Below are positions 1-16,983 of a stretch of DNA of 64,000 nt, piece by piece. The translations under genes were made by a program, and so were the position numbers. How positions within the stretch are numbered: position 1 is the stretch's first letter; each line of letters begins with the position of its first letter. A model generated the notes under the pieces. The model was given only the letters and a program-made list of their open reading frames with translations. It was not told the DNA's origin and did not search any database. This DNA is from Scylla paramamosain (Eukaryota; Arthropoda; Malacostraca; Decapoda; Portunidae): positions 29,233,521-29,297,520 of the forward strand of contig NC_087151.1 in assembly GCF_035594125.1 (NCBI RefSeq), written 5' to 3'.

Positions 1-2
1 AC

Positions 3-360
3 AGACCACCGACTAGTACAGAAGAAATTAACACCTCACTGTGGCAGGAATTAAATAGAGCAGGCAGGTACAGTCAGGTATGTGTGGTAGGAGATTTTAA
101 TTTTAGGAATATCGACTGGAGTCTGATTGTGGGTAACAAGGAAGCAGAGGAATTTCTCAAGGTAATTCAGGATAATTTTTTTAAAACAGGTAGTCGTAGA
201 ACCCACAAGGGGGAATAATATTCTAGATTTAATTCTTACTAACAGGGAGGAAGCAGTCACGCAGGTAGAGGTTGGAGGACAGCTAGGTAACAGTGACCAC
301 AGGGAAATTAGGTACAATTTAGAATGGGAAGAAACTGTTAGAAACAAAAACACTAGAAAA
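3..360 (+). pseudogene. LINE endonuclease C-terminal half (broken)
   Basis: Read from base 3, the frame begins with RPPTS (the YRPP-type motif) and then VCVVGDFNFRNIDW, the GDFN block of LINE endonucleases. One extra T in the run near 178-182 shifts the frame. The next frame reads QVVVEPTRGNNILDLIL and then GNSDHREIRY, the SDH block that ends this fold. In an active element this domain nicks target DNA for target-primed reverse transcription. The frameshift and missing N-terminal half rule out function here. Confidence 0.8.
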
Positions 361-585
361 ATACATGACTTTAGGAGAGCAGATTTTGAAGAATTAAAAA
401 GGTACTTCCAAGGAGTGGACTGGCAAAGGATGCAGGGTGAGGTCAGGTCAGGGACGGAGTTCAGAGAGATAAGGCAGGATGAGAGAGGTGAGGTGAGGCG
501 TGAGGGTGTAGGACAAGAGGAGGGAAGATGTGTCCGGAAGGGAGGAGGAAAGAGGAAGGGGGGAGATGGGTGTTAGTATGTTGGA

Positions 586-2690
586 ATGTCAGGTCATGGT
601 GAAATGAGAGAGGTATGGTCTAGGCGAGTAGATGAGGGAGTGGAGAGGATGGTAGGGGACGAGATGAGGGGATTAGGTGAAGTAAATGTAGATGAATTGT
701 ATAAATATTTCGTAGATAAAGTTCATACAGGTCAGTTAGCAAATATCCCGTATAGAACAATAAGATCACAAAAAATGACACTAAATGGATGACTGCTAGG
801 TTAAAGCATTATATAGGGCGTAAGAGAAGTATATATAAGAGATTAAGGCCAGGTGAAGAAGTTTTAAGGACACAATATAATGAATTAGTTAGAACGGTCA
901 GGAAGTTAACGAGGAAAGCTAAGGACAATTATGAATTAAAGGTAGCCAGCCAGGCGAAGACGGACCCCAAGGGATTTTATCAGGTATACAGGACGAAGAA
1001 TAAGGATACTGTAGGTCCATTAAAGGCAGCAGATGGGGAGCTGGTTAGTTCTGGGGAGGAGAAAAGTAAACTTCTGAATGATTATTTTTTAACTGTCTTC
1101 ACCCAGGAAAACATGCAGGATATGCCAGATAGTGAACAGGTGTTTAAAGCAGATGAGAATGAGAAGCTGACAGATATTTCTATAACTAGGGAGATAGTGG
1201 AACAGGAGATAGACAGGCTAAAAAAGTTCGTCACCAGGATCTGATGAAATATATCCCAGAGTACTTAAGGAATATAAAGAGATTATTAGTGAGCCGTTAG
1301 TTTCTGTCTTTAGGAAATCACTGGAGTCGGATGAGATACCAGTAATGTGGAGGCAGGCTAATGTAGTATTCATCTTTAAGAAAGGAGATAAAACTGTAGC
1401 GTCTAGTTATAGACCTGTCAGCTTAACTTCAGTTGTAGGTAAAATGTTAGAGTCAATAATAGCGAGGAACATTTGGGAACATTTAGACAAACATAACTTG
1501 ATAAATCAGTCACAGCATGGCTTCACGAAGGGGAAGTCTTGCCTGACAAACTTGTTAAGTTTTTACAGTAAGGTGTACGAGGCAGTAGATAATGGTGATA
1601 GTTATGATATCTTATATCTGGACTTTAGTAAAGCATTTGACAAGGTACCCAATCAAAGGCTCCTGAGAAAGGTTAGGGCACACGGGATAGATGGGAAGGT
1701 GTTAGGCTGGATAGGGTCATGGCTTGGTAACAGGCGACAGAGAGTGGTAATAAACGGCTCGAAATCCGAATGGGGTCATGTAATTAGTGGGGTGCCACAG
1801 GGATCAGTATTAGGGCCATTGTTATTTCTAATGTATATCAATGACTTGGATAGTGGAATTAGTAGTGATGTTAGTAAATTTGCGGATGACACAAAGATAG
1901 GTAGATTAATTAGGTCAGAACCGGATGCCATCGCCTTGCAGGCAGACTTAGATAGAATGAATGAATGGACGGATAGATGGCAAATGCAATTTAATATCAA
2001 TAAATGCAAAGTGCTTAGCGTAGGAAGAGGAAACCCACACAATAGGTACACATTAAACAACCAAACTCTGGTAGGTACAGGGTACGAGAAAGATTTAGGA
2101 GTTATAGTTAGCTTTGAACTCCGTCTAGGGAAACAATGCATAGAAGCCAGAAACAAGGCAAATAGGGTACTAGGATTCATTTTTAGGAGTGTTAAAAGTA
2201 GAATGCCGGAAGTAATATTAAAGTTATACTTGGCGCTGGTCAGACCTCATCTAGACTACGCTGTGCAGTTCTGGTCCCCACATTACAGAAAAGATATAGG
2301 TCTATTAGAATCAGTACAGAGGAGAATGACTAAAAGGATACAGGGGATGAGGAGTATTCCTTACGAGGCGAGGTTCAAGCTGTTAAATTTACATTCTCTA
2401 GAGAGACGTAGGTTAAGAGGGACCTGATAGAAGTCTTTAAGTGGTATAAGGGTTATAACAAGGGAGATGTAAGCAAAATTCTTAGGATCAGCAACCAGGG
2501 TAGAACAAGAAATAACGGATTCAAGCTTAAAAAATTTAGGTTTAGGTAGGAGATAGGAAAAAATTGGTTCTCAAATAGAGTGGTAGATGAGTGGAACGGA
2601 CTCAGTAATCATGTAGTTAGTGCTAGGACACTAGAGAGCTTTAAGAGAAGATTAGACAAGTTTATGGATGGGGATAACAGATGGAAATAG
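586..2690 (+). pseudogene. LINE reverse transcriptase ORF (frameshifted)
   Basis: A linker is readable at 586-792 and 789-1244. One extra A near 1225-1230 then breaks the frame just before SSPGSDEIYPRVLKEY. The reverse transcriptase follows, open at 1345-2427: YRPVSLTSVVGKMLE, LDFSKAFDKVP, SGVPQGSVLGPLLF and KFADDTK (the catalytic pair of aspartates). One G is missing near 2420, and an in-frame TAG lies near 2546. The readable C-terminus ends MDGDNRWK and a stop at about 2690. It is clearly an inactive copy. Confidence 0.88.
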
Positions 2691-2778
2691 GTAGGTGTGT
2701 TTCATACAGGGACTGCCACGTGTAAGCCTGGTCGCTTCTTGCAGCTTCCCTTATTTCTTATGTTCTTATGTTCTTATG

Positions 2779-6204
<3,426 letters not shown>

Positions 6205-6728
6205 GAAAAAGTTAATGAAAACAAACTAAGACCAGCATTCCAAGCTCTGCCACAGACCCCGGTACCATATATGACTTTAAAATTCAGGTACCCCTGAAAC
6301 ACGAGCTTGGTTCATTTTCTACAACCATGTGGCGAAGCGAAGAAAATCAGAATTAGAGATTTTCAAGCACTAACTTAACAAAAAGCTCGGAAGATTAATG
6401 AGAAGAAGGCGTATTAATGTGTGTACTTGTATTTCAAAGATGATGTCAGAGGTTGAGAAGAATCGAGTGAATATGAAGGATAAAGAAAAATTAGTTTATT
6501 ATATCAACTCTAGTGAGTAATGACGCGTAAAAAAAAAAAAAAAAAAAGCGAGCCAGATGGAAACGTACCTTCAAAAGCTCTTGACCCTAATAAAGGGTAT
6601 TTCCAGAGGCCACAATGATCAGTAATCGGGTTTTCATGAATGTTTTTTTTTTCATTAATCATTCAGAACACTTGTGAAAATATTACCAGTCACGAAAAAT
6701 CCCCTTGAAAATTCTGAAACTCTATTTC

Positions 6729-7244
6729 GACGATGAATTGTCTAATTTTCAAATGGATTTGATGGAAATAATATGACATTCTCGTGGAGCTCCGGCAGAA
6801 ACCATCAGCTACCCACACAGAGCAGCCGTGGACACGCGAAAAGGTGTAAAGTTCAAGCATTAACCCAAATTAATTCAGCTGGAAAACCTGTTATAAAATG
6901 TCCGTCTGTGTTGAAAGGTGCGGCCAAACCTGCTTGAAAGGAACGTATTTTTGCGTGAGGATCCTGCCACTCTAGGGAAAGAAGGACGGGAAGGCAAGGT
7001 GAATGAGAAAACTAAACGAATACAGAGCGAAGGAAAAGAAGAGGAGCAGGGAGAGGAAGAGGAGGGTGGTCTGTATTCAAGAAGCCTCAGCAGCAACCAA
7101 GCTCAGGAAACTTATCCCACCCAGGGACTCAGCGCCTCTTTGAAGACCCACCGCCTTCTTCTTCTGCGGCTGCTAATTAATCTGCATCCCTCATGGCTTT
7201 CCGCGGAAGGTTGAGGAGCATAATGTATCGTGGTGCTGATCATT
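6729..7244. repeat. 516-bp segment identical to 47522-48037
   Basis: Compared line by line with C2, I find no mismatch or gap over 516 bases (constant offset 40793), whereas both flanks differ at 10-20% of sites with indels. An open frame of 98 codons (6918-7214) exists only with a GTG start and looks like simple-sequence coding (runs of Glu, Leu and Arg), so I do not call a gene. Confidence 0.85.
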
Positions 7245-7390
7245 GCGCGACCCCTCCCTTGTCGCCCCCTCCCGACCCCTGTCCCTTCTAACACTTCACC
7301 ACGCCAAGCCACGCTTCTCTCTATTCTCGATCTTTTATTTTTCTTCCTTGTTGTTTTTGTTGTTGTTACTTGTTGTTGTTCATATTTTCA

Positions 7391-7615
7391 TTATTATTAT
7401 TATTACTAGTAGTAGTAGTAGTAGTAGTAGTAGTATCGTCATCATCATCATTATCTTTCTTCTTTTCTTCTTCTTCTTCTTCTTCTTCTTCTTCTTCTTC
7501 TTCTTCTTCTTCTTCTTCTTCTTCTTCTTCTTCTTCTTCTTCTTCTTTTTCTTCTCCCTCCTCCTCCTCCTCCTCCACCTCCTCCTCCTCCTCCACCTCC
7601 TCCTCCTCCTCCTCC
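7391..7615. repeat. Compound trinucleotide array (ATT/TAG/ATC/TTC/CTC)
   Basis: Blocks of ATT, TAG, ATC, then about 26 TTC units and a CTC/CAC tract. The paralogous site in C2 has long ATT and ATC arrays instead. A CR1-like LINE is inserted in its CTC part. Confidence 0.95.
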
Positions 7616-8966
7616 AGAAAGCTTTCGACACTGTTCCCCATAAGAGACTCATCAGTAAAGTAAAAGCTCACGGCATTGCCGGAAACACCCTAAAATGGCT
7701 GAGAGACTGGCTCTCTGACAGAAAACAGCGTGTTGTGATAAATGGAAAAGAGTCAGAGTGGCAAAAGGTAAATAGCGGCGTTCCTCAAGGCTCTGTATTA
7801 GGACCAGTACTCTTTATAATGTACATTAATGATATTGACGAAGGGATAAATTGCAAAATAAGTAAATTTGCAGACGACACCATAATAACAAGTAGAGTAA
7901 CGTCTGTGTCACAATGGCAGGAACTGCAGTGTGACCTCAATAAACTAACAAGCTGGGCAGAAAAATGGCAGATGAGATTCAATATAGAAAAGTGTAAAAT
8001 TCTACATATCGGAAGCAACAATGTTCAGGCGAGATATGTAATGAATAACATGTCACTGTCAAGCAACGATAAAGAAAAAGATCTTGGTGTCGTTGTGTCA
8101 AATGACCTAAAGCCGAGTCAACACTGCATAGAAACAGTAAAAGACGGCAAATAAATTAGTAGGGTTCATTGGAAGAACCTTTGAATTTAAATCAGAAAAG
8201 GTTATACTTGCCTTATATAACTCACTGGTGCGCCCTCATCTAGAATACTGTGTACAGTTCTGGTCACCATATTACAAAAAAGACATTAAAAACTAGAAAA
8301 GATACAGCGCAGAGTCACAAAGATGATTCCAAGATTGCGCAATAAGCCGTATGAGGAACGACTGGAAGAGCTAAACCTATTTAGTTTAACAAAGCGCAGG
8401 ATAAGAGGAGACCTAATTGAAGTGTTCAAAATTTTCAAAGAATATAGTAACATTGATGCAAATAAATATTTTACCATTGATCATTCTAACCTAATAAGAA
8501 ATAATGGATTCAAGATTATACCCAAACGTTTTAAATCCCACGAGGCCAAACATTTTTTCCTTAATCGTATTGTAAATATATGGAATAAACTTCCTGCAGA
8601 AATTGTGAACAGCAATAATATTGAATCATTCAAAAATAAAATAGACAAATATTTAAAAGCAAATCCCCAACAAGCTCTCTTCTTGTCCGAATAATTACTA
8701 AATTCACTAATAAACTCTTATTTTACAGACACAAGTTTTAATATAAATTGTATTAACTTTCAGATAGGCGTATAGAGTTCACCGTAGGGTGAATAGTAGA
8801 AATTCCTTTCATCCTTTCCTATGAAAATTCCATGTCAGTTTTTCCATACTGCATGGTACTTTTCCCAACTATTTCCATGCCAGCGCAAGCTGGAGGGAGT
8901 GGTGGATGGGGAGGAGCCTTCTGCTATGCTGTCCTTTCTCTCTTCCCTGTAGCTAGTTAGAAGTAG
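7616..8966 (+). mobile_element. CR1-like LINE (second subfamily), 5'-truncated
   Basis: The element starts abruptly in the reverse transcriptase at the KAFD motif, runs through the C-terminal domain to a stop at 8694, and has an AT-rich 3' UTR of about 270 bp. CTC-type repeats flank both sides, and C2 has an uninterrupted CTC-rich tract at the paralogous place, so this is a copy-specific insertion into a microsatellite. It is distinct from the element at 1-2778, with clearly different protein sequence. The exact 3' terminus is uncertain by tens of bases. Confidence 0.82.
7618..8694 (+). pseudogene. Reverse transcriptase C-terminal part, frameshifted
   Basis: Open from KAFDTVPHKRLISK through NSGVPQGSVLGPVLF and KFADDT to 8154, where an indel in an A-rich stretch ends the frame. 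The continuation reads LVRPHLEYCVQFWSPYYKKD and then an in-frame stop near 8294. Then comes an open frame at 8323-8694 ending ANPQQALFLSE. The N-terminal endonuclease and early RT motifs are absent. An open frame starting at 7243 fuses microsatellite Phe/Leu/Ser runs to this RT and is not a real protein. Confidence 0.85.
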
Positions 8967-9926
8967 TTACCAAACCTCCTCCTCCTTCTCCTCCTCCTCC
9001 TCCTCCTCTCTGAACAATGGTCGCTCCTGCAAGGTCAATAATAACAAGCTCGTGTGTATCACTGCCCGCTATAGTGGATTAGGTGGAAGACCATTGTTAT
9101 ATGCAGAGAGGTCTTAGGAGACAGTGAAGCAAGCAGGCTATTAGTTGGTAACACTCGCAACCATGATAATAATGTGCGGAAGAGAAAAAAAAAAAATTCT
9201 GTGTTAGACTTAAATCTGTATTCCTAAACGTTTCAATCTTTTATAAGGACTATTTTTTTTCAAAAGATAGAGGAGATAGGACGTGTTCACAGTGGTCATT
9301 TTCCCACAGATAGTTAAGATGTCTTGTTAAAGTGTCTCTAGAATTATGTGAACACCTTTGCAGTCGCCTTCCCAACAACTTCGACTGTTAAAATTAGCAG
9401 AAATAAGACGCAAATATGTATAAGAATACAAGCGTAAGAAAAAATATAAGGCGAAGAGTTAATAAAAAGAGAATTTATGAGGCAAAAGTGGTCTTCCTTC
9501 CTTGGCTTGTTTAGACGTGCGTGGGCGGAAATTCGCTGCCTGGAAAAGACGACTTTAGTGCAGGGGTTTGCCGCTCCTTTGACTGGACTTGAGGTGCCAC
9601 CGTGAAGTTGAAAACTTGTTGCTGGCACAACAGAGAACATCAAATGTTACCGAAAATAACAGCAATACGTTTAGCGCAGTGAAGTACTTTAAAACTAATA
9701 TTGTTAGAGAGAAAACTCAAAGCTATAAACGGATGAATGAATTATCCTTTGTACCTGAGATGTTATTCAATTCGCAAAAGTAAAGCGAACGAAACATTTA
9801 GAATTAGTTCGAATCGATTGAAACGAATGGGGCAAAAGTCTGACGATGGCGGCATAAAGATGTCACCTCCCATTGATATTTTGTTCCTACATTCCCAAGT
9901 TAACATTGCGCGGGGCTGCCATGACC

Positions 9927-9931
<5 letters not shown>

Positions 9932-9987
<56 letters not shown>
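9932..9987. repeat. (TG)n microsatellite
   Basis: About 28 units. Absent at the matching place in C2 (near 50010), so it expanded in C1 only or was lost in C2. Confidence 0.97.
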
Positions 9988-9992
<5 letters not shown>

Positions 9993-10512
9993 GTTTGGGG
10001 TGGGGGGGAGATGAGTTTGTAGTGTCTGCCTAGGTACACCTTTTTGCCATCTTGTCCTGCCAGTGTCTTGCTTTTACATTCCATCAACGCGCATTCCGAT
10101 CATCACCAGGTGTTATGTATACCTGTTGGCTACCACATTAGAATACCATAGCATGTAGTTAAAAAAACCACTTTCCTCCTTTTCCCCGTCACAATTTCGA
10201 CAATTAAGTCTCACCAACCATCCTAGCTGATTAAAGAAACACTTCCTTCCCATCCATGAAGCATAAATGAGGCAGGCAGTAGGCACCTGCCGAAACGATA
10301 ATTACTCCCAGTGAGGTCTAAAGCACTGGATCAGGAGGTGCTGTGAACTTATCATTAAATCCATCTGTGACCCCACTGAACGTTTCCCTTTGTGTCACAC
10401 AACACAAAGGGGCAGTCACAGCCTGCCCTCTAAAGACAACTCTCTTCCTTCACTCAAAACTACAAGCCCCTAATAACACACACACCCTTCACTCAAAATT
10501 TCAAAATTATCA

Positions 10513-11313
10513 TGGCGACTACTACACCAGCCTCGGAGTCCCCATCTGGGTAGGGAACCACGGATGTTCCCAGGTCGGACTGCCCTTCTGACAACGATCC
10601 TAAGTGTCTTGACACCCCCGTCAACTTTTTCTTCATTACCTTCTGCAACATTCGCGGTCTAAGATCTAATTTTCAATCTGTAGAACACCATCTCTTCTCT
10701 TCTAAACCTCATCTTTTCCTCACAGAAACTCAGGTGTCTGAGGCAACTGACAGTAGCCCCTTTTCTGTTCCCTCCTACTTTCTCTATCCTCATTTTCGAT
10801 CCAAAGCTGGATGTTGCGTTTATGTGCGCAATGACTTACCCTGCTCTCGTGCCCACGCTCTTGAAATCTTCCGAATTTTCCACCTGGCTACGACTACAGA
10901 GTCACTCTCAAACTAAATTTATCTGTGCTGTATACCTGTCGCCTAACTCGTCTGACTACAAGAAATTCTTTGATTACTTAACTTCCAAAGTGGAGCACAT
11001 TCTAACTCTCTTCCCTTTTGCAGAGATCCCCATTCTTGGAGACTTCAGTGTTCACCACCAGCTTTGGATTTCCTCTCCCTTCACTGACCATCCTGGTGAA
11101 CTAGCCTTCAATTTTGCTATCCTCCACGACCTAGAGCAATTGGTGCAACACCCTACTCTTATTCCTGATCGTCATGGAGATACGCCCAATATTCTTGACC
11201 TTTTCCTGACCTCTAATCCTTCTGCTCATGCTGTCAGCCTCTCTTCTCCGTTGGGCTCCTCCGATCACAATCTCATATCTATATCTTGTCCTATCGCTCC
11301 AATCCCTCCTTAG
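10513..11313 (+). pseudogene. Endonuclease ORF of LINE family J (broken)
   Basis: An ATG at 10513 (MATTTPASES) is followed by an in-frame TAG at codon 14. Downstream the frame reads ITFCNIRGLRSNF, then [11 protein letters not shown] (the TET motif) and [12 protein letters not shown] frameshift near 10866 moves to a second frame with [23 protein letters not shown] and [12 protein letters not shown], and a stop after 11310. These are the ordered blocks of LINE endonucleases. The GDFN block reads GDFS, and the nonsense and frameshift changes show it is dead. Confidence 0.82.
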
Positions 11314-11325
11314 GATCCCCCTAAG

Positions 11326-12790
11326 TGAAGGTGTTCTTCGAAACTGTACTTCCACCTTGCCTAGACAAACTCTTTCAACTCTGTCTATCAACATCTACCT
11401 TTCCTTCTTGCTGGAAGTTTGCCTACATTCAGCTTGTTCCTAAAAAGGGTGACCGTTTTAATCCCTCAAACTACCATCCTGTTGCTTTAATTTCCTGCCT
11501 ATCTAAAGTTTTTTAATCTATCCTCAACAGGAAGATTCTTAAGCATCTATCACTTCACAGCCTTCTATCTGATCGCCAGTATGGGTTCCGTCACGGCCGC
11601 TCTACTGGTGATCTTCTGGCTTTCCTTACTGAGTCTTGGTCATCCTCTTTTAGAGATTTTGGTGAAACTTTTGTTGTTGCCTCCGATATATCAAAAGCTT
11701 TTGATAGAGTTTGGCACAAAGCTTTGATTTCCAAATTACCCTCCTACGGATTCTATTCTTCTCTCTGTAACTTCATCTCAAGTTTCCTTTCTGACCGTTC
11801 TATTGCTGGTGTGGTAGACAGTCACTGTTCTTCTCCTAAATCTATTAACATTGGTGTTCATCAAGGTTCTGTCCTATCACCCACTCTCTTATTATTATTC
11901 ATCAATGACCTTCTAAACCAAAGTTCTTGTCCTACCCGCTCCTACGCTGATGATACCACCCTGCACTTTTCCACGTCTTTTCATAGACGTCCAACCCTTC
12001 AGAAAGTAAACATTTCACGCAGGGAAACCACAGAACGCCTGACTTCTGATCTTTCTATAATTTCTGATTGGGGCAGAGCAAATTTGATATTGCTCAATGC
12101 CTCAAAAACTCAATTCCTCCATCTATCAACTCGACACAACCTTCCAGACAACTACCCTCTCTTTTTCAATGACACTCAACTGGTCCCCTCTTCTACACTG
12201 AACATCCTTGGTCTGTCCTTTACTTATAATCTGAACTGGAAACTTCACATCTCATCTCTAGCTAAAACAGCTTCTATGAAGTTAGGTATCCTGAGACGTC
12301 TCCGGCAGTTTTTCTCACCCCCCCAGTTGCTAACTCTGTACAAGGGCCTTATCCGTCCATATATGGAGTATGTATGCTTCACATGTCTGGGGGAGCTTCC
12401 ACTGATACCGCTCTTCTAGACAGGGTGGAATCAAAAGCTTTTCGTCTCGTCAACTCCTCTCCTGTAACTAACTGTCTTCAGCCTCTATCTCATCGCCGCA
12501 ATGTTGCATCTCTTCCTGTCTTCTACCGCTATTTTCATGCTAACTGTTCTTTTGATCTTGCTAACTGCATGCCTCCCCTCCTCCCGCGGCCTCGCTGCAC
12601 AAGACTCTCTTCTTTCTTTCACCCCCATTCTGTCCACCTCCCTAATGCAAGAGTTAACCAGTATTCTCAGTCATTCATCTCCTTCTCTGGTAAACTCCGG
12701 AACTCTCTGCCTGCTTCTGTATTTCCACCTTCCTATGACTTGAATTCCTTCAAGAGGGAGGTTTCAAGACACATCCTTCAATTTTTACTA
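11326..12790 (+). pseudogene. Reverse transcriptase ORF of LINE family J (broken)
   Basis: Begins after the internal deletion and reads AYIQLVPKKGDRFNPSNYHP, then a nonsense TAA at 11514 where related copies would have Glu. It continues in the same frame with QYGFRHGRSTGDLL, SDISKAFDRVWH, IGVHQGSVLSPTLL and SYADDTTLHF. A 4-base duplication (TATG, about 12370) relative to the copy at 35576 shifts the frame. The C-terminus then reads VFYRYFHANCSFDL and SFKREVSRH. Otherwise it is very similar to the younger copy. Confidence 0.85.
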
Positions 12791-13313
12791 CCGCTTTGGA
12801 TTCTTTTCTGGGACTGGCATCTCAGTGGGCTTTATTTTTATTGGACTTTTGTTGCCCTTGGCCTTGTCCTTGGCCTTGGCCGTGGTCCCTCCAACATCAA
12901 AAAAAAAAAAAAAGCGAAGACAGTCTGGCATTCACTTTCTCGAGTTAGTCACAAAGGAAGAGCAAATAATTCCACTGAAAATTTAGAATTTCTCGCCTTA
13001 TTCCCTTTGCAGTTTTTAATATCCTGGCATAGGTAATGTGTTGATTTAAAAAAGAAGTTCTTTTTAAAATTTTAAGTAACAACAATTTATCTATTTTTCT
13101 TTCCTTGCTTTTTTAATTTTAAATTTCTATTTTATATTAGTACACTTTAATGCACTGTTGTAATTTTTGTATGATTAAAGCATTTGGATTTTAAATTTGA
13201 ATTAGGATGACAGAAACGTTCAGTGGTCAGCGGTAGTGGCTTAGGCAAACAGTTCCAGTCAAAGACACATTCGAGGAACGTGATATTTTCCTCTGTCAGG
13301 AGAATTAAAATGT

Positions 13314-14228
<915 letters not shown>

Positions 14229-14300
<72 letters not shown>

Positions 14301-14323
14301 TCAGTCAGTCAGTCAGTCAGTCA
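14229..14323. repeat. (AG)n then (TCAG)6
   Basis: About 34 AG units followed by six TCAG units. A CT array of opposite sense starts 24 bases further on, so the two can pair. Confidence 0.97.
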
Positions 14324-14345
14324 ATTGTGTGTCTCGCCTTTTATT

Positions 14346-14590
<245 letters not shown>

Positions 14591-16056
14591 GAGTGAGTGT
14601 GTTTGTGAGAGTGAGAGCAGGTGTGAGTGCAAACTTTTTTCCAGTACGCGCTTTGATCCATTCCAGCCATAAACACAAACATCCACCCACCCACCCACCC
14701 ACCTGTACCTTCCTCCTTACACACACACACATACACACACACACACACACACGAACCCATCCTAAGAAGTAAATTAAATGAAATAAAAGCATAAACGAAT
14801 CTTATCTTGCATAACTTGATAAGGAAAATGTAAAACAGACACATTTCGGACTTTGCTTTCATTTTTTTTCCATAGGTTTGTGCCGTTAAGGTGACTTTTT
14901 CTTTATTCTTGGAAGGAGACATAAAAATCTAAAAGGGAACAAAGTGTGGTTGCTGCTGTTGTTTGTGTGTTGATTATCGGTCGCTTGCAGGCAGATGGAG
15001 GGATAAGCCAATGTAACCAGAGGAGGCAGCGAGGGAGGCGGGTGGGGGAGCAGATACAACTTGATAACACTCAGAATGGTGAGGAGTGTTGGGCGAGTTA
15101 GCTAAACACTAACCTCCCACTTTTATCCATTGTCTCTTTTCCTCTTCCTGTTAGCTGTGGCGTTAGCTGTGGCGGTGCTGGGAGCAACATCCCTTCCATT
15201 CTTCCAGGCAGCTTCCCTTCCCCGTCCCTCCATTACCTGGTGCAACACCTTATTCTTAGTCACATGTCTTCCTTCTCCACTGTATAACCAAGTCTCCAGC
15301 TTCCCTTCACAACTTTCTCTTCCTCCTACTACACGTGTCCATTGTCGCTTCGAACTCCCATACAACAAGAAGGTTTTACTTGTTAATTAAAAATGGAAAT
15401 TCGACGCATATAGAGATGTATAACCTTGATACAGACAGACAAGCAGACCGATAGATTATACTAGTGCTTATCTTGGTCGTACATCTTATCGTTGTACTGA
15501 AAAAGCTAATGTAAAAATAATGCAACAAAACTTATTGTCAGACTCAGCAGTGTAGATATGGATGAGAGCCTTTGTCAGGTGCCTGCCATTCACTTTGTGT
15601 CTCAAGTACATGAGATCTCTCTTCTCTTCCTTTTATCTTTATTGTGCTATATTTTTTGTTTTATTTTCGTTAGTCTTCCTGCCGCGGTTTTCTTTTTTTT
15701 CTGATATTACATACTTTTGTTTACAGTTTGTATTAATACCTTAACTCCTCTCTCCTCCACGCCCAGTCATGGCACCTGTTCCAGAGTATGGCGAGGGAGG
15801 GGTGAAGGGAAGAGAGCTTCTTAGGGTGTGGGAGATACGTGGAGAATAACACGTGAACGTGCAAGGTTTGGTGGAGGGACTAGTCTGAGTAGAGCGAGGG
15901 GCATGATGTACTGTTTGATGTACGTAAGTGGCTGAAGCTTTGACAAACACTTTTCCTCCCGTCCTTTATTTGTTTGTGTGTCTGTCTCTCTCTCTCTCTG
16001 TGTGTCTCTTTCGGCGATTGTACAACCATTTACAGCCATAGAATAACATACATACA

Positions 16057-16186
<130 letters not shown>

Positions 16187-16307
16187 GTAAGATAATAATC
16201 TTATTAATCTGTCATTTGAACTGTAAAAAATCACCAACAAGTGGTATAACTTCAACTAAAGCGTTTTGAAAGCGATGGAGGTGCGGCGCAAAAGCGTTTC
16301 AGAATAC

Positions 16308-16314
<7 letters not shown>

Positions 16315-16361
<47 letters not shown>
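16315..16361. repeat. (CA)n microsatellite
   Basis: About 23 units. The allele in block B (32420-32499) is longer. Confidence 0.95.
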
Positions 16362-16364
<3 letters not shown>

Positions 16365-16881
16365 GACAGTGATAGCAACAAATCTTCACTGGGTTTCTAT
16401 AAGTTTCATCTTTAACACGTGCACTGGGGCTTACCCACGAATAAAAACATTATTTTTGCTTGTTGTACTTATTTTTATTTTTTTACCTGTAGAAATGCAC
16501 ACACAGACATGCCCCTGAGAGTTGCATGTATATCCATAGATTTTTTATTGACTTTCAAAGATAATGATAAAGTACGCGCATAGAAAAAAAAAATGTACTC
16601 GTTGCTGACGGTACAAAAATGAAATCACTTATCGTAACAAGGTATTAAAAAATACAAGAGCCTTCTTATCAAATACAGTAGATTTTCCCAGCGACAGTCA
16701 AGGTTCTTATATCTAATATCAATATCTTATATCAGGGAATGAGAAAACCATTTATTGTTCAGTTGCGTGATAGAGCCACTTCTGAAAATGTGTCAGAAAT
16801 TATGAGATGAAGGAATTTGTATTTACTTTTATTTGTTTATTTATATTTATTTATTTATTTATCTGTATATTTATTTATCTA

Positions 16882-16983
<102 letters not shown>

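Larger units (their letters stand above)
1..2778 (+). mobile_element. CR1-like LINE, decayed, 5' end outside window
   Basis: This is a non-LTR retrotransposon read on the plus strand. The window opens inside its apurinic-type endonuclease and continues through a linker, a reverse transcriptase with an FADD catalytic motif, and a C-terminal region. The 3' end carries three tandem copies of the octamer TTCTTATG (2755-2778). Short 8-bp tail repeats in place of poly-A are known for the CR1 clade, which is why I prefer CR1 over jockey. At least four frame breaks and one in-frame stop make it non-autonomous. The clade call rests on tail type and motif recognition, not on a phylogeny. Confidence 0.85.
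10272..12913 (+). mobile_element. LINE family J, near full-length but internally deleted
   Basis: The element has a 5' leader of about 240 bp, an endonuclease ORF, a reverse transcriptase ORF and a 14-base A tail. C2 shows an apparent empty site near 50815, since the C1 flanks (GAGGCA, then AGACAGTCTGG) are nearly adjacent there. The linker between endonuclease and RT is missing: the endonuclease ends near 11320 and RT-type sequence begins at about 11326. The family belongs to the jockey/CR1/I assemblage by its motifs (SDHN, GVHQGSVLSP, YADD); I cannot place it more precisely. A target-site duplication is not clear. Confidence 0.82.

Noticed and set aside
6918..7214. 98-codon open frame inside the identical 516-bp segment
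   Set aside because: It needs a GTG start in a eukaryote, has low-complexity Glu/Arg/Leu composition, and an opposite-strand frame of similar length exists. Identity of the DNA explains identity of the frame.
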